A DNA stretch of 64,000 nucleotides from Acidovorax sp. NCPPB 4044. GTDB lineage: Bacteria > Pseudomonadota > Gammaproteobacteria > Burkholderiales > Burkholderiaceae_C. The stretch's first letter is position 1. Each line of letters starts with the position of its first letter. A program made the translations under genes and the position numbers. A model generated the notes under the pieces. The model saw nothing but the letters and a program-made list of their open reading frames with translations. It had not been told where the DNA came from and did no database searches. Where the stretch lies: assembly GCF_028069655.1 (NCBI RefSeq), contig NZ_JAMCOS010000001.1, positions 2,014,001 to 2,078,000 of the forward strand, written 5' to 3'. Positions 18,110 to 26,944 of the stretch are shown here, one piece after another.

Positions 18110-18368
18110 AGGCACCGCCCCGGCCGGCGCTGGCCGTTTCCGGACGTGTGCCCCGTCCGCCCGGCGGCGCCCCGGGGCGCCGGAAGACGCGGCCTCGGCC
18201 TACGCGCCGCCGCCGCAGGCGCCCGGCGGGCGCCCCCTACAATCCCCGCGGACTTGGCCGACGGCGCGGCCGCAGGGCACCCTGCGGCGGCCCGCGGCGC
18301 AGACGGCGCGGCGCCCTCCGCGGGCGGCCCGCCGCACGACAAAACACCCGCCAGCAAAGGAACCTTCC

Positions 18369-19757
18369 GTGCAGCTCCACTCCGCCATCTTCAAGGCCTA
18401 CGACATCCGCGGCATCGTGCCGAGCACCCTGACCGAAGACGTCGCGCGCGCCCTGGGCCGCGCCTTCGGCACGGCAGCCCGCCGCGAAGGCCAGACCACG
18501 GTGGCGGTGGGCCGCGACGGCCGCCTCTCGGGCCCCGCGCTGGCGCAGGCACTGATCGGCGGGCTGGTGGACGCGGGCATCGAGGTGATCGACGTCGGCG
18601 CCGTCACCACGCCCATGCTGTACTTCGCGGCCCACACGCTGTGCCAGAGCGGCATCCAGGTGACCGGCAGCCACAACCCCAAGGACTACAACGGCTTCAA
18701 GATGGTGCTGGCCGGCCGCGCCATCTACGGCGACGAGATCCAGGGCCTGCGCCGCACCATGGAAGAAGAAAGCTGGCAACTGCAGCCCGGCGGCTCGGTG
18801 CGCCAGGCCGACGTGCTGCCCGCCTACGTGCAGCGCATCACCACCGACGTGAAGCTCGAGCGGCCGATGAAGATCGTCGTGGACAGCGGCAACGGCATCG
18901 CCGGCGCCTCGGCCCCGGAGATCTTCCGCGCGCTGGGCTGCCAGGTGGTCGAGCTGTTCTCGCAGGTGGACGGCAACTTCCCCAACCACCATCCCGACCC
19001 CAGCAAGCCCGAGAACCTGCGCGACCTGATCCGCGCGCTGCAAGAGAGCGATGCCGAGCTGGGCCTGGCCTTCGACGGCGACGGCGACCGGCTGGGCATC
19101 GTCACCAGGGACGGCCAGAACATCTTCCCCGACCGCCAGATGATGCTGTTCGCGCGCGACGTGCTCTCGCGCGTGCCGGGCGGCGCGATCCTGTTCGACG
19201 TGAAGTGCACGCAGCGCCTCGCGCCCGCCATCGAGGCGGCGGGCGGGCAGGCCGTCATGTACAAGACCGGCCACTCGCTCATCAAGGCGCGCATGAAGGA
19301 ACTCGACTCGCCCCTGGGCGGCGAGATGAGCGGCCACATCTTCTTCAAGGAGCGCTGGTTCGGCTTCGACGACGGCACCTATGCGGGCTGCCGCCTGCTG
19401 GAGATCCTGAGCCGCCACGACGACCCGAGCGCGGTGCTGAACGACCTGCCCACGAGCCATTCCACGCCCGAACTCAACGTGGCCTGCGAAGAGGGCGAGC
19501 CGCACCGCCTCACGGCCGAACTGCAGGGCCTGGCGCAGGAGTCCTTCCCCGAGCCCGCGCGCATCAGCACCATCGACGGGCTGCGCGTGGACTGGCCCGA
19601 CGGCTTCGGCCTGATCCGCGCGAGCAACACCACGCCCGTGCTGGTGCTGCGCTTCGAAGGCCACACGCCCGAGGCGCTGCACCGCATCGAGGCCGCCATG
19701 CTGGCCCTGCTGCACCGCGTGAAGCCCGGCGCGGCCCCCGGCGCGGCCGCGCACTGA
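18369..19757 (+). CDS. Phosphomannomutase / phosphoglucomutase
   Basis: A 462-residue alpha-D-phosphohexomutase starting at a GTG at 18369; AAAGGAA lies about seven bases upstream and the family N-terminus (AIFKAYDIRGIVP) begins immediately after. The active-site phosphoserine loop is VTGSHNPKDYNGFK, the metal-binding loop DGDGDR is intact, the sugar-binding loop GGEMSGHIFFKE is present, and RASNTTPVLVLRFE forms the phosphate-binding C-terminal loop. It interconverts hexose 1- and 6-phosphates, supplying GDP-mannose and UDP-glucose precursors for surface polysaccharides. Close homologues are the AlgC/ManB group. It is followed after 11 bases by a nitrilase-family gene and then waaA, so a rightward operon is likely. 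Confidence 0.93.
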   Translation: MQLHSAIFKAYDIRGIVPSTLTEDVARALGRAFGTAARREGQTTVAVGRDGRLSGPALAQALIGGLVDAGIEVIDVGAVTTPMLYFAAHTLCQSGIQVTGSHNPKDYNGFKMVLAGRAIYGDEIQGLRRTMEEESWQLQPGGSVRQADVLPAYVQRITTDVKLERPMKIVVDSGNGIAGASAPEIFRALGCQVVELFSQVDGNFPNHHPDPSKPENLRDLIRALQESDAELGLAFDGDGDRLGIVTRDGQNIFPDRQMMLFARDVLSRVPGGAILFDVKCTQRLAPAIEAAGGQAVMYKTGHSLIKARMKELDSPLGGEMSGHIFFKERWFGFDDGTYAGCRLLEILSRHDDPSAVLNDLPTSHSTPELNVACEEGEPHRLTAELQGLAQESFPEPARISTIDGLRVDWPDGFGLIRASNTTPVLVLRFEGHTPEALHRIEAAMLALLHRVKPGAAPGAAAH

Positions 19758-19768
19758 CCGCCGCCGCC

Positions 19769-20521
19769 ATGCGCATCGCGGCAGCCCAGACGACCTCGCT
19801 GCCCGGCGGGGCCGCGGCCAACATCGCCACGCACCTGCGCTTCGCCGAGGCCGCGGCCTCGCACGGCGTGCGGGTGCTGGTGTTCCCCGAACTCTCGCTC
19901 ACGGGCTACAACCTGCCGGCCCTGGAGCGCGGTGCCGCCGACCCGCAGGATGCGCTCTACGCCCCGCTGCGCGATGCCGCGCGGCGCCTGGACATGGCGC
20001 TGGTGGCGGGCGCCCCCGTGCCCGCGCCGGCCGCCGGCGGCAAGCCCGGCATTGGCGCCATCACCTTCCAGCCGGACGGCGGCACGCGCGTGTACCGCAA
20101 GCGCCACCTGCACCCGGGCGAGGAAGTCCACGCCCAGGCCGGCACCGAGGACGCGCAGGTGCAGGATTTCACCGGCGTGCCCGTGGCGATGGCCGTGTGC
20201 GCCGACATCGGCCACGCGGCGCATGCCGATGCCGCCGCGCGGGCCGGCGCGGCCCTCTATGCCGCGGGCGTGGTGGTGTCGCCCGGCGGGCATGCGCACG
20301 ACACGGCCTGCGCGCAGGGCCATGCGCGGCGCTGCGGCATGGCCGTGCTGCTGGCCAACCACGGCGCGCCCACGGGCGGCTACGACTGCGTGGGCCGCAG
20401 TGCCTTCTGGGCGCCGGGCGGCACGTTGCTGGCCGAGGTGCCGGGCACGGGCGACTGGCTCCTGGTCGCCGAGCGCACGGCCGCAGGCTGGACCGCGCAC
20501 GCCCGCGCTGCCACGCCGTGA
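19769..20521 (+). CDS. Carbon-nitrogen hydrolase (nitrilase superfamily amidohydrolase)
   Basis: A 250-residue cytoplasmic hydrolase starting at the ATG at 19769. The catalytic triad of the superfamily is visible: Glu in VFPELSLTGYNL, Lys in YRKRHLHPGEE, and Cys in MAVCADIGHAAHAD. A second Glu, in PGEEV, also matches the family. Members hydrolyse amides or carbamoyl compounds, and the substrate cannot be assigned. The stop overlaps the GTG start of waaA by four bases (GTGA), so translation is coupled, but a functional link with lipopolysaccharide synthesis is only suggested by that position. Confidence 0.88.
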   Translation: MRIAAAQTTSLPGGAAANIATHLRFAEAAASHGVRVLVFPELSLTGYNLPALERGAADPQDALYAPLRDAARRLDMALVAGAPVPAPAAGGKPGIGAITFQPDGGTRVYRKRHLHPGEEVHAQAGTEDAQVQDFTGVPVAMAVCADIGHAAHADAAARAGAALYAAGVVVSPGGHAHDTACAQGHARRCGMAVLLANHGAPTGGYDCVGRSAFWAPGGTLLAEVPGTGDWLLVAERTAAGWTAHARAATP

Positions 20522-21891
20522 GCGTCGTCGCGCGCGGCCTCTATTCCGCGCTCATGCTCGGCGCCCGCCCGCTGCTGCGGCGCAAGCTGCGGCGCCGCGC
20601 CGTGGCCGAGCCGGGCTACGGGCACGCGGTGGAAGAGCGCTTCGGCCACTACGGGCCCGTGGCCGCCGATGCGGCGCCCGGCGCGGGCGGCCCGGTGGTC
20701 TGGATCCATGCGGTGTCGCTGGGCGAAACCCGCGCGGCCGCCATTCTGCTGAACGCCCTGCGGCCGCTGGTGCCCGGCCTGCGGCTGCTGCTCACGCACG
20801 GCACGGCCACGGGCCGCGCCGAGGGGGCCAGGCTGCTGCAGCCCGGCGACGTGCAGGTCTGGCAGCCATGGGACACGCCCGGCGCGGTGGGGCGTTTCCT
20901 GGAGCGTTTCCGGCCCGCCATCGGCGTGCTCATGGAGACCGAGATCTGGCCCAACCTGATCGCCGGCTGCCGGGCGCGCGGCGTGCCGCTGGTGCTGGCC
21001 AACGCGCGGCTCAACGCGCGCTCGCTGGCCGGCGCGCGGCGGCTCGCTTGGCTGTCGCGCCCGGCCTACGGCGCGCTGGCCGCCGTGTGGGCGCAGACGC
21101 AGGGCGATGCCGAGCGCCTGCGTGCGGCCGGCGCGCGCGTGGACGGCGTGTTCGGCAACCTCAAGTTCGATGTGGTGCCCGATGCGGCGCAACTGGCGCA
21201 GGGGCGCGCATGGCGCGGCGCGGGCCCGCGCCCCGTGGTGCTGCTGGCCAGCAGCCGCGAGGGCGAGGAAGCCCTGTGGCTGCAGGCCCTGGAGCCGAAA
21301 AGGCCGGGTGCCGCCGATTCCATTGAAGAGTTTGCTATTAAAAGTGTAGCAAATGGGCGCGGTGCCGCCCGGGCCGTGCAGTGGCTCATCGTGCCGCGCC
21401 ATCCGCAGCGCTTCGCCGAAGTGCGCGCGCAGTTGGAGGCCGCGGGCCTGAGCGTGTCGTGCCGCAGCGCCTGGGGCGACGTGCCCGCGCCGGCCGACGT
21501 GTGGCTGGGCGATTCGATGGGCGAGATGGTCCTCTACTACGGCCTGGCGCATGCGGCGCTGCTGGGGGGCAGTTTCGCGCCGCTGGGCGGGCAGAACCTC
21601 ATCGAGGCGGCGGCCTGCGGCTGCCCCGTGGTGATGGGGCCGCACACCTTCAATTTCGCCGAGGCGGCGGACAACGCGGCGGTGGCCGGTGCCGCCCTGC
21701 GCGTGGACGGCATGGCCCAGGCCATCGCCACGGCCAAGGCGCTGGTGCTCGATGCGCCGCGGCAATCGGCGCTGCAGCAGCGGGCGCTGGAATTCTCCGC
21801 CGCCCACCGGGGCGCCGCCCAGGCCACGGCCGAGGCCGTGGCCGGCGTGCTGCACGGCCGGGCGACCGCGGCCCGCCAGCCCGATCGCTAG
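20518..21891 (+). CDS. waaA: 3-deoxy-D-manno-octulosonic acid (KDO) transferase
   Basis: A 457-residue GT-B glycosyltransferase (kdtA) that transfers KDO from CMP-KDO to lipid IVA at the inner membrane. The GTG start at 20518 overlaps the preceding stop. An N-terminal membrane-associated helix precedes the conserved WIHAVSLGETRAA, and LMETEIWPNL, VFGNLKFDV and LGGSFAPLGGQNLIEAAACGCPVVMGP follow; the last carries the CMP-KDO binding residues. It is longer than E. coli WaaA (about 425 aa). Part of the excess is residues ~262-280, encoded by an in-frame copy of the dispersed repeat between the LASSREGEEALWLQALE strand and WLIVPRHPQRF, i.e. in the nucleotide-binding lobe. The frame is intact across it. 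The 3' end overlaps the stop of the convergent LysM-like gene. Confidence 0.92.
   Translation: MSVVARGLYSALMLGARPLLRRKLRRRAVAEPGYGHAVEERFGHYGPVAADAAPGAGGPVVWIHAVSLGETRAAAILLNALRPLVPGLRLLLTHGTATGRAEGARLLQPGDVQVWQPWDTPGAVGRFLERFRPAIGVLMETEIWPNLIAGCRARGVPLVLANARLNARSLAGARRLAWLSRPAYGALAAVWAQTQGDAERLRAAGARVDGVFGNLKFDVVPDAAQLAQGRAWRGAGPRPVVLLASSREGEEALWLQALEPKRPGAADSIEEFAIKSVANGRGAARAVQWLIVPRHPQRFAEVRAQLEAAGLSVSCRSAWGDVPAPADVWLGDSMGEMVLYYGLAHAALLGGSFAPLGGQNLIEAAACGCPVVMGPHTFNFAEAADNAAVAGAALRVDGMAQAIATAKALVLDAPRQSALQQRALEFSAAHRGAAQATAEAVAGVLHGRATAARQPDR
21304..21354 (+). repeat. Dispersed AT-rich hairpin repeat, copy 4 (inside waaA)
   Basis: GGGTGCCGCCGATTCCATTG, then AAGAGTTTGCTATTAAAA and GTGTAGCAAA, align with the family along its whole length. 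Relative to other copies it has a lost G, a gained C, and T-to-G at 21328, which turns an in-frame TAG into GAG (Glu271 of WaaA). Confidence 0.85.
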
Positions 21892-24800
21892 GCCGTCTGC
21901 GGTGCGGGCCGGTAGCGCAGGTCCCGCGCCTGCATCAGCGGCGGGGCCGGCGCCGCATCGCCCATGGCGGTCAGCCCGATGCGGTAATAGGCCTCCGGCG
22001 GCTGGGCCGGCTGCTGTTGCGCCGTCCATTCCGAGACGGCGGCCGCCAGCCGGGCCACCCACGCGGCTTCGTCCGTCCAGCAGACATCCACCGCGGGGTC
22101 GAAGTCGAACACCTGCGTGCGCAGCACGGGCAGTTCCACGGCCATGCTGCCCGCCAGGGAATACACATAACCCACCGCCACCTCCATGCGCACCGGGCGG
22201 CCCTGCCGTGTGTGGCCCGGCGGCAGGGTGAGCAGGGCCTGCAGGAAGGTGCCGAGCGCCTGCGCCAGCCCTGGCTCGGGCCCGGTGCCAATCGCGATCG
22301 GCCCCTCTGCCTCCACCCGCGGTACGGCGCTGTGCGGGAAGCGCGTGATCGGCAGGCGGTAGATGAACGCGGGGTTCGTCGCGCGCTGCGCATCGAGCGA
22401 CAGGTTGCGGGCCATCGACACGCCAGCCCTGGCGCTCTGGCGCGCCAGCACGGACAGGCCGGTGAACACGGCCGTCTGCAGGGCGCCAGCGGGCAAGTCC
22501 TCCAAAGCGGGTTGCGGCGCGCCGTCGCTCTCGCCGGCTCCGCCGGCTCCGGGGAAGACGAGCCGCAGGGGCGCCTGAGTGCCGGCTGCGAGGCCCTCCG
22601 GACAGGTGTAGACCGCCTGCGTCGGCGTGGACAGGGCGGTGTCTTGCGGCAGTGCCGCTTCGGCACCCCCGGCCGTGGCGAACACGGCGGGCCAGCGCCC
22701 GGCGATGTGCTCCATCGGCAGGCCGGTGGCCGGGTCGATGGCCTCCACGGTGAGCCGGGTGGGCTGGCCGGAGGGGCCGGTGTTCTGCCCCAGGCGGTAG
22801 GCAATCGCTGCCGGGGCCGGGGGCACCGGCGCCGGCGCGGGCTGCGGTTCGCAATCCCCGGCCCGCAGCAGCGCGCCGCCGGTGGCGAGCGCCGCCGCCA
22901 CGCCGCCCGCCAGCTGCGCAAAGGCCTGCGCCGCGTGGGGACGGGCATTCGCCAGATCGTCCTGGAGCGCCGGGTAGGCGGTGATGAACTGCGCCAGCGC
23001 CGCGAACACCGGGCCCGGGGCGGCGGCGGGCGGCGTGCCGCTCCACGGGTCGGCGGGCTCGCCCTCGAAGGAGACGACCAGGGTGGAGGTGTCCTGCGCG
23101 GCGGCGCCGTGCCTGACCGCCATGCGGAAGTCCCAGGCCGACAGGTCTGCCGCGCTGGCCGGCTCCCGCACGGACTGCACGGCTTCCTGCGCCAGCAGCG
23201 ACGCGGCCTCAGGAAAACGCCGCAGCGGTATCGGCAGCGCGAGCGGGTCGCCCCCGGCCGCGCTGGCGAGCGCGAATGGCTCGGTGAAGGGAAGCGGCAC
23301 CACGCCCTGCGGCCGCAGCAACTCCAGCCCCGTGGCCGTGTACGCAACGCCGGGCACAGCCCGGCGCTGCAGGCCGGGCGACCGCGCCGTGCACGCGAAG
23401 GTCGCCTGTGCGCCGGGGCCCTGCAGCGCCACCGACGCGCCCGAGAAGGCGAAGGCGCCGGCCTCGGCCGTGCCGCCCGCCGGTGGGCCCACCGTCGCCA
23501 GATCCACGCGCAGGCGCGGCGCGGCGGCGGCGTTGCCGGCCACGGCAGGCTCTGCCGCGGCCACGGGCGCCTTCGCCCCGACCTGCACGAAGACCTGGGT
23601 GGTGACCGCCGCCGAAAGCCGTTCGCGCAGCGCCTCGCGCACCGCCGCGCGGGCCGCTTCCAGCGACCCGCCGCCCCCGGTGAGGATCGGCTGCACGCGC
23701 TGCGACAGCGCGGTGGCCAGCGCCTCGCGGTGCGTGGCCAGGGCGGCCTCGGCGCCGGCCGGTGACGGAAATGCGTCCATGGCGTGCAGGAAGGTGTCCA
23801 GCCACGCATCCAGGTCGATGTCTTTGAAAGCGAGTGGCTGCGGCGTGCCCGAGAGTCCCGCGCCGCTCGTGTAGGCGGCGATGGGTACGGAGCCTCCGGC
23901 GAGCGCGGTGCACAGCGGTGCTAGCGCGAAATGGCCGGCCGCCGCGGTGTCGAAGCCGCCGAATCGCGGGCCCGCAGCGTGGGCGAAGTTGACGCACCAG
24001 AGCGCCGGGGCCGCGCCAGCGTCCAGCGGGCCCGCCGTGCCTGCCGGGTCGCTGGCCACGCGCACGCCCGGCAGCGCTGCCTGCAGGGCAGGGCCCACCC
24101 CTGGCGCGGGCAGGACCGGTGTGGCCGCGGGGGCCGCCGGCGCGCCGCTGTGCGCGATGGCCACGCCGACCGTGACCGGGAAGACCACGTCCGCGAACGC
24201 GGGCTTCAGGGCCACTTCGGGCCCCGTGCCTGAAGGCGGCACCGGAACCAGCCAGGCGCCGGGCGCCACCAGCTGCGGCACATCGCGCAGCGCCGCGGCG
24301 GCATCGGCCACGGTGGCCTGCGTGCCCTGCAGCGCCAGGCGGCCGACGATGCCGTTCAGCGTGTCGTGGGGCAATGTCGTGATCGCCGGGTTGCCGAGCG
24401 GCAGCGCCACGCCGGGCGCCAGCACCCCGAGCACCGCCGCGTTCTCCACCGCCAGGGCCAGCGCGCTGGCCCCGCAGGCCGCGGCCAGTCCGCTGAACGT
24501 GCCTTCCGGGTTGCGCCCGCCCGCATCGCCGCGCAGGGCCGGGCAGCGCCACACGCCGCCCGGCACGGCAAGCCCTGGCTGCCCGGCCACGCTGGTGGCC
24601 AGCGCCTCCAGCGGGAGGGCGGCTCCGGCTTCGCCCAGGCGCCCGGCGATCTGCCGGAAGGTGTCGCCGGGTTCGGTGGCGGTGCTGCGGCCGCTCTGCG
24701 CGTGGGTGACGGTCTGGCCCGGTGCGATCAGCCCGGGCGTGTCGGCGTTGAGCTGCGCGACGTCTGCCGGCGCGGCGGCGCAACGGGCCGCGATCGAGCC

Positions 24801-26096
24801 GACCGTGTCGTCCGCTGCCGCAACATGGCTGCGGGGCACGGGGGCGTCGCCATGGGCGAGGGTGCCCGGCAGCGTGAGGATGGCCCCCTCCGCCAGGGGC
24901 GTGCGGGCGTGGGCCAGCGCCGCGCCGATCTGGCCGGCGGTGGCGCCGTTCGCCGCGGCGAACGCGGCCAGGCTGGCCCCTTCGGCCGGCGCCGCCGGCT
25001 TGTCGAGAAATCCGGCCTGCACGGTGGTGCCTGCGGCCCAGAGGCCCGGGAGGTCGGTATTGAGGGTGGCGAGCGCCTCGGCGTCGGTGCCGGCATGCCC
25101 GGCGAGCGATTGCAGCGTGTCGCCGTCGGCGGCCAGGAGGGTGTTCACCGCGAGCACCGCGCCCGGCACGAAGAGCCCGGCCAGCTGCCGGTTGGCCTCG
25201 GCGAGCAGCGGCACCGTTGTGCCCAGGCCCGAAGCGGCCTGCGCGAAAGTGTCTCCCGCGGCCAGCACGTGCGAGGCCGTGCCGAAGGCCAGGGCCACGC
25301 CCTCGCGCAACAGGCCGGTCGTGGTGGCGTTGGCCAGGGCCAGCGCTGCCGCGGAGGTGCGCGCGCGGCCGGCCTGCCCGAGCGTGGCGAGCGAATCCTC
25401 AGCCGCCGCCCCCACCGTGCGTTCCGGCGAGGCCAGCTCGGTGCCCGGCTGCAGCGGCACGGCGGCGTTGGACGCCACGAAGGCCTGCAGCGTGAGGCCT
25501 GGGGTGCGCGCGGCGAGGGTGGTGAGCGTGTCGCTCCCGGCCACCGCCACCATGGCCGGCACCGGCAGCAGTTCGTTGCCGAAGAGATCCGCATAGCGCT
25601 GCTGCGCATTGGCGGCCAGGAGCTGGCCTGGCGTGATGCCACGGTCCAGCGCCATCTGCTGGAGCGTGGCGCCGCCGGCCTGGGCGCGGCCGGCGGCCAT
25701 GGCCGCCCGGGCCGCGAGGTAGTCGTGCGCGCCATGCGCGAACGCCGCGAAGGGCGCGGTGGCCATGGGGTAGGGCGGGGGCGAGACCGCTGCGAGGGAC
25801 CGGGCATCGAGCGTGGTCGCCAGGGAAACCACGAGGCCCGGCTGCGCAAGCTGGGCGGCAATGCGTGCGTAGACAGGCAGGTCGGCCGCAGCCGCGGCCT
25901 GGGCCGGCTCCACGGCCGCACCGGGTGCGACCGCGTAGCGGGACGGCTGCATCGACAGGCGGATCGAAAGGTCCGGCGCAGTGCCCGAGAGGGCGCAGCG
26001 GGCCTCCAGCGAGGGCCAGTCTGCGAGCGGGGTGACCTCATCGGAGGCAATGGCCGGCTCGGCGGGGGTGTCGGGCGATGGGGCTTGGCGGTGCAT
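21888..26096 (-). CDS. Very large protein with about ten degenerate LysM-like repeats
   Basis: A protein of 1402 residues if it starts at the ATG at 26096, which has AAGGA five bases upstream; the frame extends further upstream without support. From about residue 130 to 640 it consists of roughly ten 45-55-residue units with the LysM pattern: an initial DT(L/F/V), a hydrophobic A-A-x-x-G stretch, an Asn-containing helix, then L-x-PG-x-x-L. Examples are DTFAQAASGLGTTVPLLAEA, DTLQSLAGHAGTDAEALATL and DTVGSIAARCAAAPADVAQL. The second half (~650-1402) is Ala/Pro/Gly-rich with beta-type stretches and no motif I recognise. There is no signal peptide. Similar LysM-like giants occur near insecticidal-complex or contractile-system genes, but none is present here. 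It is a single gene, convergent with waaA (stops overlap by 4 bp), with a chemoreceptor remnant behind it. Function unknown. Confidence 0.75.
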   Translation of the reverse strand: MHRQAPSPDTPAEPAIASDEVTPLADWPSLEARCALSGTAPDLSIRLSMQPSRYAVAPGAAVEPAQAAAAADLPVYARIAAQLAQPGLVVSLATTLDARSLAAVSPPPYPMATAPFAAFAHGAHDYLAARAAMAAGRAQAGGATLQQMALDRGITPGQLLAANAQQRYADLFGNELLPVPAMVAVAGSDTLTTLAARTPGLTLQAFVASNAAVPLQPGTELASPERTVGAAAEDSLATLGQAGRARTSAAALALANATTTGLLREGVALAFGTASHVLAAGDTFAQAASGLGTTVPLLAEANRQLAGLFVPGAVLAVNTLLAADGDTLQSLAGHAGTDAEALATLNTDLPGLWAAGTTVQAGFLDKPAAPAEGASLAAFAAANGATAGQIGAALAHARTPLAEGAILTLPGTLAHGDAPVPRSHVAAADDTVGSIAARCAAAPADVAQLNADTPGLIAPGQTVTHAQSGRSTATEPGDTFRQIAGRLGEAGAALPLEALATSVAGQPGLAVPGGVWRCPALRGDAGGRNPEGTFSGLAAACGASALALAVENAAVLGVLAPGVALPLGNPAITTLPHDTLNGIVGRLALQGTQATVADAAAALRDVPQLVAPGAWLVPVPPSGTGPEVALKPAFADVVFPVTVGVAIAHSGAPAAPAATPVLPAPGVGPALQAALPGVRVASDPAGTAGPLDAGAAPALWCVNFAHAAGPRFGGFDTAAAGHFALAPLCTALAGGSVPIAAYTSGAGLSGTPQPLAFKDIDLDAWLDTFLHAMDAFPSPAGAEAALATHREALATALSQRVQPILTGGGGSLEAARAAVREALRERLSAAVTTQVFVQVGAKAPVAAAEPAVAGNAAAAPRLRVDLATVGPPAGGTAEAGAFAFSGASVALQGPGAQATFACTARSPGLQRRAVPGVAYTATGLELLRPQGVVPLPFTEPFALASAAGGDPLALPIPLRRFPEAASLLAQEAVQSVREPASAADLSAWDFRMAVRHGAAAQDTSTLVVSFEGEPADPWSGTPPAAAPGPVFAALAQFITAYPALQDDLANARPHAAQAFAQLAGGVAAALATGGALLRAGDCEPQPAPAPVPPAPAAIAYRLGQNTGPSGQPTRLTVEAIDPATGLPMEHIAGRWPAVFATAGGAEAALPQDTALSTPTQAVYTCPEGLAAGTQAPLRLVFPGAGGAGESDGAPQPALEDLPAGALQTAVFTGLSVLARQSARAGVSMARNLSLDAQRATNPAFIYRLPITRFPHSAVPRVEAEGPIAIGTGPEPGLAQALGTFLQALLTLPPGHTRQGRPVRMEVAVGYVYSLAGSMAVELPVLRTQVFDFDPAVDVCWTDEAAWVARLAAAVSEWTAQQQPAQPPEAYYRIGLTAMGDAAPAPPLMQARDLRYRPAPQTA

Positions 26097-26307
26097 ACGG
26101 TCCTTGAAGGCTGGCAGCACTGTAGTGCAGGTACGTAACCACGTTGCGGCCTGCCGGACACCGTGGATCTGCGGACCCGGCGGTTCAACAACGAGGCAAT
26201 CGATAGGAGCCTCCGGGGCCGCCATAGCCAAACCCGATCGGCGAGTCAGCATCCATTCAGGTTCGCGGCTCCGTAATGGAGGCATCCCCTTTTACCGAAG
26301 CGCGCAC

Positions 26308-26829
26308 ATGCGCGACAGCCTTTCCCAGGTGGTCGGCGGGGTGCGCGCCAACGCGCAGAGCGTGGCCACGGCCAGCGCGGAGATCGAGCAGGGCAACATC
26401 GACCTCTCGTCGCGCACCGAGGAGCAGGCCTCGGCCCTGGAGCAGACCGCGGCGTCGATGGAGCAGCTGGGCTCCACCGTGCGGCAGAACTCCGACAACG
26501 CGCAGCAGGCCAGCACGCTTGCGCAGGATGCCGCCACCGCCGCGGCGCGCAGCGGCGAGGCCGTGGGCACGATGGTGGGCACCATGCGCCAGATCGTCAG
26601 CATCGCGACGCGCGAGCAGAGCGACGGTGTCTCGCAGGTCGGCGAAGCGGTGGTGCAGATGGACCAGACCACGCAGCAGAATGCCGCGCTGGTCGAGCAG
26701 AGCGCGGCGGCCGCCTCCAGCCTGAAGGCGCAGGCCGAGCAGCTGGTGGGCGCGGTCTCGGTATTCCGCCTGCCCGGGGGTGCCCTGCGCATCGGCGGCC
26801 ACGTCCCGCGCGTGGCGCTTCCGGCCTGA
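26308..26829 (+). pseudogene. Methyl-accepting chemotaxis protein remnant with internal deletion
   Basis: The 173 codons read as a chemoreceptor cytoplasmic helix pair: RDSLSQVVGGVRANAQSVAT, then DLSSRTEEQASALEQTAASM and QNAALVEQSAAAASSLKAQA. Sensor, membrane and HAMP regions are absent upstream. The helix goes directly from GEAVGTMVGTMRQIVSIA to TREQSDGVSQVGEAVVQMDQ, so the whole hairpin tip that binds CheA/CheW (normally about 100 residues, with the [20 protein letters not shown] signature) is gone. The frame is kept, which suggests recombination between the similar TMRQI-type segments on either side. A product, if made, could not signal. The remnant follows the LysM gene's 5' end by about 210 bases. 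An upstream frame extension to 25981 overlaps the LysM gene and is not real. Confidence 0.85.
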
Positions 26830-26944
26830 CGGGATTCCGCCGCCCGGTATGCGCAAGGACCTTGCTGCAGCGCAGGCCGGGCCCCGGGACCCATGCCCCA
26901 CAATGGCGGCACCGTGTGCGCCACGAGCGCGCACGGACTGCCAC

